NCBI GenBank assembly: GCA_947396885.1
Contig: OX377202.1
Location: forward strand, 11,966,001 to 12,030,000
Direction: 5' to 3'
Length of the DNA stretch: 64,000 nt
From: Heligmosomoides polygyrus polygyrus
Taxonomy: Eukaryota > Nematoda > Chromadorea > Rhabditida > Heligmosomidae
The notes beneath the pieces were generated by a model. That model ran no database searches. It saw only the letters and a program-made list of their open reading frames with translations, and was not told the DNA's origin. The position numbers and the translations under genes were made by a program. Shown here piece after piece: positions 10,084 through 19,942 of this stretch. Position 1 is the stretch's first letter; every line of letters begins with the position of its first letter.

Positions 10084-10383
10084 CAATAAAGGATAAAGGA
10101 TAAAGGACGGCGTTACTCAATCCCTTCTGGGATGCGCCAGCGCATTCTACTTCTACGGGATGTCGTGGAGGCGACATGAATGCGTATTTGGCCATACAAT
10201 GACTTGCGGTGGCCAGCCGATGAACAAGTCAGCGCTCTATCCTTCCCAGACAAGTCTGGTACCAATTCACCGACCCCGGAGGGATGGAAGGCTTGGTTGG
10301 CCTGGGCGGGAAATCCGAACCAGGAACCTGGTATCGGGTGCACGCGACAGTCGCGCCTCCTCCGACTGCGCTACACACGCCCT
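10084..10383 (-). mobile_element. tRNA-derived SINE (family A), full length
   Basis: The head on the minus strand starts at the right end with GTGTAGCGCAGTCGGAGGAG, which contains a box A (TAGCGCAGTCG). A box-B-like GGTTCGGATTT follows about 50 bp later. The body is about 200 bp and the 3' tail is (TCCTTTA)n, seen on the plus strand as repeated GGATAAA. AAATCAA lies on both sides (10077-10083, 10384-10390) as target duplication. Pol III transcription and LINE-driven mobilisation are known for such elements; which LINE serves it is not shown. It lies in an intron of the minus-strand gene. Confidence 0.9.
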
Positions 10384-10429
10384 AAATCAATATCAGTTGA
10401 TTAATCGATACTGCTTGTGAGGACTACTC

Positions 10430-11100
10430 ATACTACCCATAGCCCGACATATCCACTCGATTCGCACCTCGAGCGGCAATTCTGGGCAGAAATCGATAAA
10501 ATCGATCGATAACGGTTAGACTATCGATCTGGTCTGTTTATTGGGAGGCCTATTCATCGGCATTCACATTCGCGTGACTCCAAAAGGGTAATTGTGGACA
10601 AAAATTCACATAGCCTACATAAACCACCTCCCTCCTTGAAGGTTAACTATGAGCGAAAATCTACAAAACCGATCGATAATGGTTGGACTGTCGATATAGC
10701 CGTCTTGGCAATGACAACGATAATGATAGATAATGACTGTCCCATCGTCCTTGTTCAACTACTATGAAGCTAGTTCAGCGTCAAACATATCCACGCAATT
10801 TTCACCTCAATTGGTTAATCTCGACAAAAATCAATAAAATCGATTCATTGGCCGGCCAGTCGATATTGTCCAATTGTATTTTTTAAAAATGAACACAATC
10901 CGCAGCCGAAAGCCGCAGCCTCAGTGATAGCCTAATCAGGAACAGTCAGCTCCGGCCAAACGACAAACTAATTAGCGGGTTTTTTTATTGATGCCTGCTT
11001 GTTGTTAAGCCATCCATCATCATATCTACGAAATCCCCACTTCAAATAGTCAACTACGAAGAAATCGATAGGTAATTATCGATATTCATTTTAAATAATT
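10430..11100. repeat. ATCGATA-rich degenerate tandem repeat
   Basis: Repeated words such as AAATCGATAAAATCGATCGATA occur every 120-200 bp with linkers like ATATCCACGCAATTTTCACC. The same unit builds 39470-39995, and fragments are at 13430, 16060, 27430, 28920 and 33000. It looks like a decayed satellite with no coding content. Confidence 0.6.
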
Positions 11101-11271
11101 TGGCAACCGTGATGGCTCGAGAATTAGTGTTTTTGATCTATAGAATAGTACCCATGGGCCACTCTGGCACAGTCAATAGACATGATGTGTCCGCATGTTC
11201 GAGAAACCGAAGAACAAACATATAGAAGATCAAGTGGGTAAATGAGCATTGAAATATTGGAAAAAACTCAC

Positions 11272-11380
11272 CGTGACCCATTGACTCGACCCGGATGACG
11301 TTATGAACTCCGTCTAAACATTGCGATGTTACCGTGTGGAAGATGCTAAACAGAACCGCTACACCCCATGAGTTCATTCC
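11272..11380 (-). CDS. exon of the 8073-11497 gene
   Basis: Acceptor CTGTTTCAG, donor GTGAGTTTT. Only one frame is open and it reads GMNSWGVAVLFSIFHTVTSQ, then a more polar part ending VESMGH. It ends with one base over (phase 1), which matches the next exon at 9732-9851. Confidence 0.65.
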
Positions 11381-11422
11381 CTGAAACAGGTGCCGTTTGA
11401 GGACATTCTTGAGTATTCTTAC

Positions 11423-11497
11423 GACGCAACGAATCGACAGAAACGGCATCAGCGAAGTTACACAGAAGTATGTACATATTGAGAAAATGTCCAATGT
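11423..11497 (-). CDS. exon of the 8073-11497 gene (most 5' one found)
   Basis: Seventy-five bp, 25 codons, phase 0 at both ends. Acceptor CCTAG, donor GTAAGAATAC. It reads a hydrophobic stretch including FSICTYFCVTSLMPFLSI, compatible with a membrane segment or part of a signal region. The weak acceptor makes the 5' border uncertain. Confidence 0.5.
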
Positions 11498-11929
11498 CTA
11501 GGATACGCCATGCTCTCGACATTTACATCATTTCACGGAGGAACATTGGAAGACCACAGAGTAACTAGAATACAGTGGAGCTTATTCAGAATTATCCAAC
11601 ACCAGTTCTAAACCTTGTGTGAATGGTGGAATATTAAGCCGACTTGGTTACGGGACCGAACCTTACCGCCATGCATTTTGGTGTGCGCGCCCTTTACCTC
11701 TGCCTCAAGGTGCCAGTAGCTAGGAAATGAGAAATAGGCCAATAATTCAACTTCCTAAAGACGTTGTTACAAGGAATCGCGGATGGCGCAATGGCTACAG
11801 ACGAGATGGAGGTGGAAACATGTCCGGTTCGACGGTGGCCTGTTCTGCTCCACGCTCACCAAGCAAATTCCTCCACTGTGGCGGTACCGATTGAATGAGT
11901 GACCAGACCTGACCGGAAGCAGCGAAACG

Positions 11930-12030
11930 GCTACATATGCACCGGCTCGCTGCTTCATGCGAAGACATAATCACAATGTCCACGATATCGTTCAGAAGTG
12001 GAGTGCATAGCCCATCCCGAGAAAGATCCT
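11930..12030 (+). mobile_element. SINE family A relic, 3' part
   Basis: The segment reads CCACGATATCGTTCAGAAG then TGGAGTGCATAGCCCATCCC, matching the SINE 3' region CCACGACATCCCGTAGAAG and TAGAATGCGTGGCGCATCCC with many changes. Head and tail are not recognisable. Confidence 0.5.
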
Positions 12031-12151
12031 CACTTCGCGCTCCATTTAGCAATCAAGACGACAATGGTGCTAGAATACACATCAATGGTGCTACTTAGCG
12101 GTTGTAGCAACATTCAAGTAAAAGTAAGAATCGCACCTCTGAATCTTTCGT

Positions 12152-12378
12152 TAGGATGCGCCACACATTCGACTTCAATGGAATTCCCAGGAGGCATATT
12201 AAATCCATGCTTGGGTCTTCCCACAATGACATTTGTGCTATGGCACTCTATAGACAAATCAGCACTATAGCCATATGATAAAAGCTAACGCTGGACAGCT
12301 TTTTCGTGGGATGCGCCATGCATTCCACTTCAACGAGGTATTGTGGAGACAACTTGACTGCGTGTCTGGTCTATACAG
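12152..12378 (-). mobile_element. two SINE family A relics, 3' parts
   Basis: Two successive fragments, about 12152-12270 and 12300-12378, each match the SINE body from GGATGCGCCACGCATTC onward with heavy divergence. They may be two insertions or a local duplication. Confidence 0.5.
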
Positions 12379-12477
12379 CGGCTTAAGGTAACGAAGAGGT
12401 AACTGTCTACTCTAGCGTCAAGTCTCAAACCCAGAAAAATGTTAGTCTTGCTTGACCTGGTCGGTAGCCGAACTATT

Positions 12478-12625
12478 TATTTATTTATTTATTTATTTGA
12501 GGACGTGGGCGAGCCACGTGTAGACAATAAAACTGGTGAACATTCAGAGCAATTACAAAATAGGATAGCGATTATACGTCAAGAAGTGGTAGCAAGCATT
12601 AAGGTAATAGACACAAAAGTAAACT
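12478..12625 (-). mobile_element. probable LINE 3' end with (TAAA)n tail
   Basis: (TTTA)n at 12478-12497 on the plus strand is followed by DNA resembling the region after other TTTA runs (27174, 56138, 58062, 58366). Such runs mark minus-strand 3' tails of CR1-like LINEs, as at 41136-41154 where the coding part is still attached. The assignment rests on that analogy. Confidence 0.4.
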
Positions 12626-12663
12626 AAAGAGAAATCAAGGAGAATGAAACATAACTGCCGGTC

Positions 12664-12860
12664 TCACTTGAGTGCACGCTTCAACCGTTGATTAAGATAG
12701 CATCTGAATTTTGTCGTAGACATGTCAAGAACTCCTTCTTTTAGCATTGGAAAGAACACACTTATAGTCCTGTGTGAAAAGAATTTTGACCTGATCTGGC
12801 TTTTCGCTACCGAGTCCGCGAGTCTCAATCCCCCACTTCTGGTTCTAGCAGGAGCAAACA
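12664..12860 (-). pseudogene. CR1-like LINE ORF2 C-terminal remnant
   Basis: The frame ends at 12664 and reads RTRSGGLRL, then SKFFSHRTISVFFPMLKEGV, then STTKFRCYLNQRL. This fits the usual CR1 C-terminus (RTR..., FF..R....WN.LP..V, ..S...F...L), with the WNSLP core altered. It lies next to the presumed LINE tail at 12478-12625 on the same strand, so both may be one element. Confidence 0.5.
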
Positions 12861-13149
12861 CAAAGAACTCATCAGGATATGAAACCATTCGGAATACGTA
12901 AAAGTGATGCCGCCTGCTCTGAGTTGACACATTTTCTCCTCCCCTCGTAGGCCACACTAACGACATCTTCTTGATGGTCTAACGGCCCTGCTGAACCTAG
13001 TACGGAACTAGAACTTCAACAAGTTTGCCACAAAGGGGGCTCGATCAAGAAGTAATATTTGATTCAGGCGCGTACATCTCCACTAGAGGTTCATGGTTAC
13101 AAGCGTCCCTTTGCGATTGTGGAACCGATTCCACCGTTGCTGGGAGGGA

Positions 13150-13265
13150 GACGGCGCTAAAGTGCTGTACGGCTGGTCACCGTATGTCATTGTATACACC
13201 AAATGCGTATTCACATTGTCTCCTCGATAGAGCGTAGAAGTAGAATGTGTGGTGCATTCCACAAC
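13150..13265 (+). mobile_element. SINE family A relic
   Basis: GGCTGGTCACCGTATGTCAT, then CCAAATGCGTATTCACATTG, then GTAGAAGTAGAATGTGTGG follow the SINE body in order. The tRNA head is missing and the tail is replaced by unrelated DNA. Confidence 0.65.
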
Positions 13266-13274
13266 GGGCAACTA

Positions 13275-13826
13275 CCTCTACTTTTATCCTGATATGAAGA
13301 AAAGATCCTAATTTATAGTCCGTCCGTCTTTCCGTGCATCCGTGCGAAATTAACTGCCGTTTGACGACTTTCATGATCGCAGCCGATGTGATGTGATGTG
13401 ATACCTGCTCTAGGCTAGCCGTTTAAACTGGGCATTAAGACAATAAGCAGTATCGATTGGCCAACCAATATCGATCGATACTATCGATTTTGGTGGCGGC
13501 GCTTGCTCTGAGTTGTCAAATTTCCACTCCCCTACCACGAAGGGCACATTACCGACTTGTACTTGTTAGTATAGTGGCTCTAACCAGGAATTCCTAGCGC
13601 AGACGAGCAACCACTTCAACTTCAATCCTGCTATGTAAGAAGAGCCTAATCTGACAGTCTGTCAGTCTGTCCATGCATCCGCGCGAAACTATTTGCCATT
13701 TGACGATTTTCACAATCGCAGCTGATGTGGTGTGATATGATTCCTGCTCAAGGTTAACCGTTTAAGAGGCATTGAGCCAGCAAGCCGTATCGATTGGCCA
13801 ACCTATCGGTATTATCAATCGTGAAG
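13275..13826 (+). repeat. two direct copies of a ~215-bp repeat
   Basis: Copies at about 13275-13490 and 13618-13826 share TATCCTG/ATCCTGC, then GTCTGTC...CATCCG, GCGAAA, then TGACGA-TTTTCA, GTGATGTGATACCTGCTC-like and TATCGATTGGCCAACC. Both end in ATCGAT-rich DNA. The origin is unknown. The spacer carries an F-family MITE fragment. Confidence 0.6.
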
Positions 13827-13879
13827 AAAAAGCTTCGGTCAGTTGCCGCTATGCTGACTGACTGCTGCTCACAATGTCA

Positions 13880-14899
13880 TAACCCGAACAACTGGAAAAG
13901 CAAACACTTTGATTGGCTCATGTGTGTATGTGGCCCGCACCTGTAGGACAACGAAGCCGTCCTTTTGGCGAGAAAGTTTCTCCTAGCAAATGTGCGGAAC
14001 AGAGGCTTTCCCCATTACTCTTTGGTTCTCTACGCGAGGCGAAAATGTATCAGAACCTCAAAAACTGAAGAATGGGTTTGGGAATCTGGCTCACGCCAAA
14101 ATGACAATCTATTGGCCTGAATTTCAGGACAAAATCGTTAAAAGTCAGAGAAGAAGCGAAGCAAGAGTGCTACAGTAGCCACGTGTGTAGTGGAGTGTAG
14201 TCGGCGGCCGCCTGGTGCACAACAGAAGACAATGCCGTCGATGGCGCTGTCTGCTCGTCCGGCCCCGGCGGTTATTGTTACAGTAGAGAACGAGTTCTCT
14301 CGTCATCTTGCAAGTGAATTTCGATCTTCTCGATGGTGATCTTCGCTTTAATTTATCATGCAGGGAGAATTGCGCTCAAATTGAACACGAGGTCGTATAC
14401 AAGAAGAATAGTGAAAGGATCAGAGACCATGGGAAAAGGCAAAGAACTCTGACCTGGAGGAAAGAGTGGATAGGTGTAGAGGATGGAACTTCGACCGACT
14501 TCTTATGAAAAACTGGCTCCCAAAGTATGCCATGGAGCATCTTTGCCGTAGCTGAGCTTTTTAGAATAAAAAAATGTTGGTGCTATAGCAGCAAAATATA
14601 TCGACAGAAAGTTTTTCCTTGAAATTCCGTCAAAGCGGACAAGAAGGAGACATTCTGACTGTCCATAAGAAATGCCAGAAATATATGTAACAAATGAAGC
14701 GCTTTCTAAATCAAAGTTGCGGTGGGCACAGTCGGAATAGCCAGACTGCCCCGAGAAGAATTTAGACATCACGGTAGTAAATATACTGGTAGGAAAAAAC
14801 CAGTTTTTCAGAAGACAAATGTCGTCTGCTCCCCGCGGTACATAAAATCGCAGTGAATAAGTGAATGGCAGTGCTTGAAACTCGGACGCCTTTCTGATA
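13880..14899. other. no recognisable feature
   Basis: About 1 kb with frames of up to 89 codons and no known motif. A short TGATTGG-containing piece at the start resembles the F-family interior. Confidence 0.4.
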
Positions 14900-14901
14900 A
14901 T

Positions 14902-15131
14902 TAAGGATAAGGATGATGTATGACTTTTTCAATCCTTTTGGGATGCGCCATACATTCTACTTCTTCTGGATGTCGTGGAGTCGCATGATTGGCGATACAG
15001 TGACTTGCGGTGGCCAGTCGATGAACAACTCAGCGCGTTGTCCAAGTCTTGGTTGGGGGAATCCGAACAAGGAACCTGGTATTGGGTGCACGCGGCAGTC
15101 GGCACCTCCTCCGACTGCGCTACACGCGCCC
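14902..15131 (-). mobile_element. SINE family A, internally deleted
   Basis: Tail (GGATAA on the plus strand), 3' body and tRNA head are present. The middle, from the word after CAGCGC to GGCTTGGTTGG, is lost, leaving about 230 bp. Its head faces the head of the next copy at 15249. Confidence 0.8.
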
Positions 15132-15248
15132 AACAATTTAACACAACTGCCTAAATCCAGTGTCAAAAAGCTATCAAAAAGCCTTCAAAAGTAAATGGCT
15201 AAAAAATAAAAAAAAATTAAAGAGCATATATTGTTAAATATTAAGAGA

Positions 15249-15395
15249 AGCCGTGTAGCGCAATCGGGGGAGGTCCCGGGCGGCGCGTGCATCCGATACC
15301 AGGTTCTTGGCACGGATTTCCTGCCCAATTCAACCAATCTTCCACCCCACCGGGGTAGATGAGTTGGTGCCAGGGTTGTCTGGAAAGGAATGTGT
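15249..15395 (+). mobile_element. SINE family A, 3'-truncated
   Basis: Starts with CCGTGTAGCGCAATCGGGGG (box A) and proceeds through the GGTTCTTGGCACGGATTTCC box-B region, then stops after the GTTGTCTGGAAAGGA part. It is arranged head to head with 14902-15131. Confidence 0.75.
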
Positions 15396-15399
15396 AACC

Positions 15400-16595
15400 A
15401 TGCAGAGAGAACTTTGGAATGAGTGAAATGAAGATTGCAAGGAGTAATTGAATGACGCGGTCTATTTTCTTGATACACTAAAAATTGCTGTCTTTCTACA
15501 CTCTAGAATAAGTTTTAGACCACCACGTTAATTTTACATGAAATTTCAAATAACCTGTTCACATATTGGGAATGTGAACTAAAATTTTTCAAACACAACG
15601 TAGTCATCTCCAACTTCTCTCTTCTTCAAACCTCGGCATTGAAAGTTGTTAGTCAGTTAAGCTTTTTGTGCCAGGTGCCTTTGCGGTGGATCCAATTAGT
15701 CTCTGAAAACGACGAGATGTCGAAACGTCAGGCCCTGCTGATTAAAGATCCACCTAAATCCTCGTGTTGGCCCAAAAAGCTTATCTGACAACCTAGTGAA
15801 TTTTCCATGGACAAAAAAGTCTATTTTTTTCGGAGTGCCTCTTGCTTAACGTAGAAGGATCTGGATTTCGTTTTGATCTGGAAGATGTTAAATTTGGTTT
15901 CAAAAACATAGAACCTGCATAGAAAAGGGTCCAATTCGTTTGAAAGAGTGTGTGCGATTTGATGTGGAAATGGATATGTATTAATATAAACCAGCAGTTG
16001 CCCGAGCTTCACCACAGAAGCGCGATTCTCACCTCATTTGTGCGGAAGTCGACAATATCGATTGATATCGATTGATTGACCGATAATATTTACATGCTGC
16101 GATGTATACCCACCACTAGACAAAAATCGATAAATGATTGCTAATATTGTAAAACAATGAATAAGAAGAATAAGAAATTTGTAAAACTGTGATTGTCAAA
16201 TTTTTTAAATTAAAGAAAAGGTTCGTTTCGCCACAATTTTCATATGAACCTTTTTTGTTGAAGCATCTCCCTGGTGGCTCATCAGTGAAGCGGGAAGATG
16301 CTACAATATTTAAAGTAATAATAAACAATTCCAAAATAAACTCACGTATCTTAATAAAGTAAATTAGATAAAGTCCATCGATATTTATTTAAGGATTGAT
16401 TTTGTTTACTCTCTGTGAAGTTTGGCATTTTGGTTTGAAAGGGTATCTGAGAAAAGAAAAGGGGAGAGAATGGTGTTCTCCTGCCAGGAGACCTCAACTG
16501 CCAAGTGCAGCCATTTTTTCATTAGGGAGTCCTGTACAGGTGAGTTGCACATGGCCAATGCAAGGAACTGTGACAAAGACAATCACCAGAGATGT
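15400..16595. other. AT-rich DNA without recognised features
   Basis: It includes ATCGAT-containing satellite debris near 16055-16130 and short phrases related to the AAGACGTT-type AT-rich repeats at 34030-34260. No exon was supported. Confidence 0.4.
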
Positions 16596-16599
16596 AGAT

Positions 16600-16690
16600 G
16601 TCAATTCACCGTCCCCGAAGGGATGCAAGCAATGGTTGACCTGGGCGGAGCTCGAAGCAGGAACCGGAAATCGGGTGCACGTCGCTGCTT
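16600..16690 (-). mobile_element. SINE family A relic, head-proximal part
   Basis: CAATTCACCGTCCCCGAAGG, TTGACCTGGGCGG and ATCGGGTGCACG follow the SINE order with divergence. Old copy. Confidence 0.55.
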
Positions 16691-16699
16691 TATGGAGTG

Positions 16700-17540
16700 A
16701 GGGCATTCAAACAATCTGAAAGGAGTGTCTTGCGTTGGGACTGATTCCCGAACTGGTCCCCGACTAGAACTGCTTTCGTCAGCCTAGAGGTATGGGTGGC
16801 TGCACTATGCTAGTTGCCGTTACCTGGGCAGGTTAACTTGGCTACCTTCTGACCTGGCAAGGAGTTGAACACTTCTTTCCACTACACCACAACGCATCCC
16901 ATAGCGGAGTTTCGGAGGAATTCCACTATTAGCACTGCCTGCAGGACGAATAGACTACCACCAATCTACTGAACGTAAGGAGCTGAAAGATTGCATACAA
17001 GCCTTCTGAATAGGCCTATGACGTGCCTAACCCCGTTCGAATAAGAACCTGGAAGCTCTACGACGCAATAGCCTACTATACGCACACAACGAGACGGCAA
17101 ATTGAGGAGGAAGAAGGAAACTGCTCAGTAAAAAGCATCTGTTGATCGGCGTCTAGGTGCTACGACGGCGTGTGACAATCGATGAGATCACTCGGATGGG
17201 GGTTCGTCGATCATCCTCACTGACGCCGTGTCAACACCCAGCGGCACTGCTACCACCTCGTCTTCGAGAAGAATGGTTCGTCGTCAACACTGCAGTGTAG
17301 GACAAGGTCAGCGCTGGACATATGTTGGATCCAGGTACGTCCAGAGCGACTTTGTCTGCTTCAAATTCAGTTCCAGCGCGACACGCAAAAGTTACAAATT
17401 AAAAAAAAAACTCCCGTGGAAAAGTGGAAGTTGAGTCACTTCTACCGGAGGCAATAACGACTAAAATAGTAGGGAAGGACTTCAATTCATGTACTCACAA
17501 CCCGTCACGCGTGTGACTGTCAAATTCTAATTATTTTAGG
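16700..17540. other. no recognisable feature
   Basis: About 840 bp. A plus-strand frame at 17228-17434 is Ser/Arg-rich with no known motif. A donor-like GTACGT at 17336 lacks a matching acceptor that I could support. Confidence 0.35.
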
Positions 17541-17555
17541 TATAGTACTATTTTT

Positions 17556-17839
17556 GGGGCGCGTGTAGCGCAGTCGGAGGAGACGCCGACTGTCGCGTGC
17601 ACCCGATACCAGGTTCCTGATTCAGATTTCCCGCCTAGGCCAACCAAGCCTTCCATCCCTCCGGGGTCGGTGAATTGCTATCAGGCCTGTCTGGGAAGGA
17701 TAGAGCGCTGACTTGTTCATCGGCTGGCCACTGCAAATCACTGTATGGCCAAATACGCATTCAAATCGCCTCCACGATATTCCGTAGAAGTAGAATGCGT
17801 GGCACATCCCAAAATGGATTGAATAACGCATTTATCCTC
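17556..17839 (+). mobile_element. SINE family A, full length with perfect 15-bp target duplication
   Basis: TATAGTACTATTTTT occurs at 17541-17555 and again at 17840-17854, exactly flanking the element. The element opens GGGGCGCGTGTAGCGCAGTC (box A TAGCGCAGTCG) and ends CGCATTTATCCTC. A 15-bp perfect duplication is the mark of LINE-type target-primed insertion and fixes the SINE length at about 284 bp. Confidence 0.95.
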
Positions 17840-17859
17840 TATAGTACTATTTTTAAGAT

Positions 17860-18260
17860 TGTTCTAATGCACAGGAAGTAAAAAATTTACTAACACGTGG
17901 TCTGGTGGCTAGATCGCTTGAGGAAAGGGACTCGGGGAGGAGGGGGGTCATTATGTTAAGAAGTCCTATAGACGTTTTTTGTTGCTAGAGATTAAAAATG
18001 CAACTCTGTGTGCTCTGTCCCAGCGGTGAGCTGGAACCCCTTTTGATGTAATTGGACATTCATATGCCTTTTTACCAAGCCCGATTACCACCTAATGTAA
18101 TGTGACCTCAACCGATCCGCTTTGCGCCGATGATTCCACGCATTCTGTCACTACTTCATGATTTTTCTTTGATTGTATGAAATCTTCCTCGTCGTCCTCC
18201 ATTGCACGATTGAGCTTTTCGTTTCAATTCGTAAACTAGCCCGCCATTCAACGTGTTCAA
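17860..18260. other. no recognisable feature
   Basis: Spacer between a SINE and the end of the RTE LINE. The part nearest 18260 may be 3' untranslated sequence of that LINE. Confidence 0.4.
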
Positions 18261-18274
18261 CGTGGACTTCTCCT

Positions 18275-18880
18275 CTCATCACCTGCATCACCTGTCGTCT
18301 CGTCAATCATCGAGTTGCTCGAGCGGGCGCTAGCAGCGTCTCCATTCGTCCCTGTCGCGTGCCAGAGTGGTCCAATGGATCCTCCTCGCTCGAGGGACAC
18401 GAAGAGCGTCATATCGGTCGTTCAGGGCTTTCACGAAGAAGTCCAACCAACGCGTTGGTGGGCGTCCTGGTGTTCTCTTGACATCCCGCAGTATCCAGTC
18501 GGTGACGGCTCTCGTCCAGCGGGTGTCTGCGAAGGGCATTACGTTGCCGGCCCACCTAACATTCGACGACTTGGCCCATGCGACAGGTCTCTGATCTTCG
18601 AACGTCGGCGAAGCTCGGAACTCCGGAGGCCTTCTCTCACTTGCGTGAGTCGTGTCACTCCGAGCATCGTCCTCTCGATTCCACGCTGCGCGACGCTGAT
18701 CGCGTGTTCATCCTGCTTTCGTATAGCCCAGGTCTCTGAGGCGTATGTTAGGGCAGGAAGAACAGTGGAGTCGAATAGGTGGGCATGGAGTCGGACGTTT
18801 TTCGTCTTCTTCGCGACTTCTTCGACGCTCTTGAAAGCTCCCCGAGCAGCTCGTTTCGTTCGGTTCCTCGCTATCTACGC
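18275..18880 (-). pseudogene. RTE-clade LINE, C-terminal part of ORF2
   Basis: On the minus strand, from 18880, one frame reads KRAARGAFKSVEEVAKKTKN, then LFDSTVLPALTYASETWAIR, then an [19 protein letters not shown] block. After a frameshift near 18580 it reads [18 protein letters not shown], then [19 protein letters not shown] and [10 protein letters not shown]. This block order is the standard C-terminus of nematode RTE-like LINEs, where the last motif is usually WRRYWRPLEQ. The reverse-transcriptase core is absent, so the copy is 5'-truncated. The 191-codon frame on the opposite strand is a shadow of it. Confidence 0.85.
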
Positions 18881-18974
18881 AAAATGTTAAAGATACGAGG
18901 AGCTATGTTACTTGGGGAAAATTCATGAAGGCTAATGTCAGGACCGAAATGTCAATCAGTAAATGCGACATTTA

Positions 18975-19271
18975 AAGGATAAGGATAAAGGACGGCGTTA
19001 GTCAATCCCTTTTGGGATGCGCCAGCGCATTCTATTTATGCGGGATGTCGTGGAGGCGATATGAATGCGTATTTGGTCATACAATGACTTGCGGTGGCCA
19101 GCCGAAGAACAAGTCAGCGCTTTATCCTTCCCAGACAAGTCTGGTACCAATTCACCGACCCCGGAGGAAAGGAAGGCTTGGTTGGCCTGGGCGGGAAATC
19201 CGAACCAAGAACTTGGTATCGGGTGCACACGACAGTCGGCGCCTCCTCCGACTGCGCTACATGCGCCCGAG
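18975..19271 (-). mobile_element. SINE family A, full length with 11-bp target duplication
   Basis: TGCGACATTTA is present at 18964-18974 and 19272-19282. Box A region and GGATAAA tail are intact. The insertion site directly abuts the CR1 fragment starting at 19283. Confidence 0.92.
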
Positions 19272-19282
19272 TGCGACATTTA

Positions 19283-19930
19283 TCGAGGAAAACGGTTGTT
19301 GATGACCAAAGGAAGGTTCAAATTCTTCAGGCATATAAGTTCTAGAATAGGCAAAGGAAATTCTGCTCGTTGTTTAAGACTAGAAAATGGCGAGATTGTT
19401 GTAAGTGATGAAACAAAAGCCAATCTTCTAGCTAAAGTTTTCCAAAAGTCGTTCACTAAACCGAGCTCTAGTTATCGTTTTGACGCCAAACAAGCTTATC
19501 CTTCTGCCAAACCCTATGGCCCTATAGACGAAATCATTGAATCGTTTCCAAATTGGAAAAAGTCGTCCTCCTGCACACCGGACTTTTCTTGAGAGGGTTC
19601 TTTCCTACATATGAGAATTTTTTGAATACTTTCAACTATGGCTACATTAAAAGCGAGGTAGCGGCTCGCTGAAGGAATGCTATTATTAGCTCTGTGCCCT
19701 AAAAAGCTCCTCTAAAGGAATCCGAGAATTACAGGCTTGTGATCATTACCTCAGATTTACGAGAGTTTTCGAGAAAATCATGAAGGAGACTTTAACCCTT
19801 CTAGAGAAGCAAACACAATATTATCCCGAAAGAGCAATACGGTTCTAGACATGAGAGAGCAGTTGAAACAGCCTTACTAACATCTTTAAATGAATGATCC
19901 ACGGCTCTAAATTGCAGGGAAAGGACACCG
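19283..19930 (+). pseudogene. CR1-like LINE ORF2 fragment (region before RT and RT start)
   Basis: The frame to 19592 reads FKFFRHISSRIGKGNSARCL, then LENGEIVVSDETKANLLAKV and FQKSFTK. This is the linker between endonuclease and RT in CR1-type LINEs (..NG..V.D...KA..L...F...FT). Later, in other frames, SENYRLVIITS and a QYGSRHERAVETALLTSLNE-like phrase follow the order of RT motifs, with stops. A degraded copy, overlapped at its end by the foldback element at 19943. Confidence 0.65.
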
Positions 19931-19942
19931 TATTCAGAGTGT

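Larger units (their letters stand above)
8073..11497 (-). pseudogene. seven-exon host gene, damaged in exon 6; function unknown
   Basis: Minus-strand exons in transcript order: 11423-11497, 11272-11380, 9732-9851, 9498-9627, 9106-9182, 8409-8668, 8073-8233. Each junction has GT donor and AG acceptor, most acceptors being TTTCAG-like, and the phases agree through the chain up to exon 6. The first intron is 42 bp, normal for nematodes. The N-terminal visible part is hydrophobic. The C-terminus ends in GLIDDDDEN before TAA (8073-8075). In exon 6 the reading must shift by one base in an A run near 8562, and a TAA interrupts it at about 8475. So the locus is either an unprocessed pseudogene or has sequence errors. 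Start codon and further 5' exons were not found. I do not recognise the family. The introns hold a SINE, two MITEs and repeat N. Confidence 0.7.

Noticed and set aside
18315..18890. 191-codon plus-strand open frame, the longest in the window
   Set aside because: It is antisense to the RTE LINE C-terminus on the minus strand, whose motif order is clear. The plus-strand product has no motif of its own.
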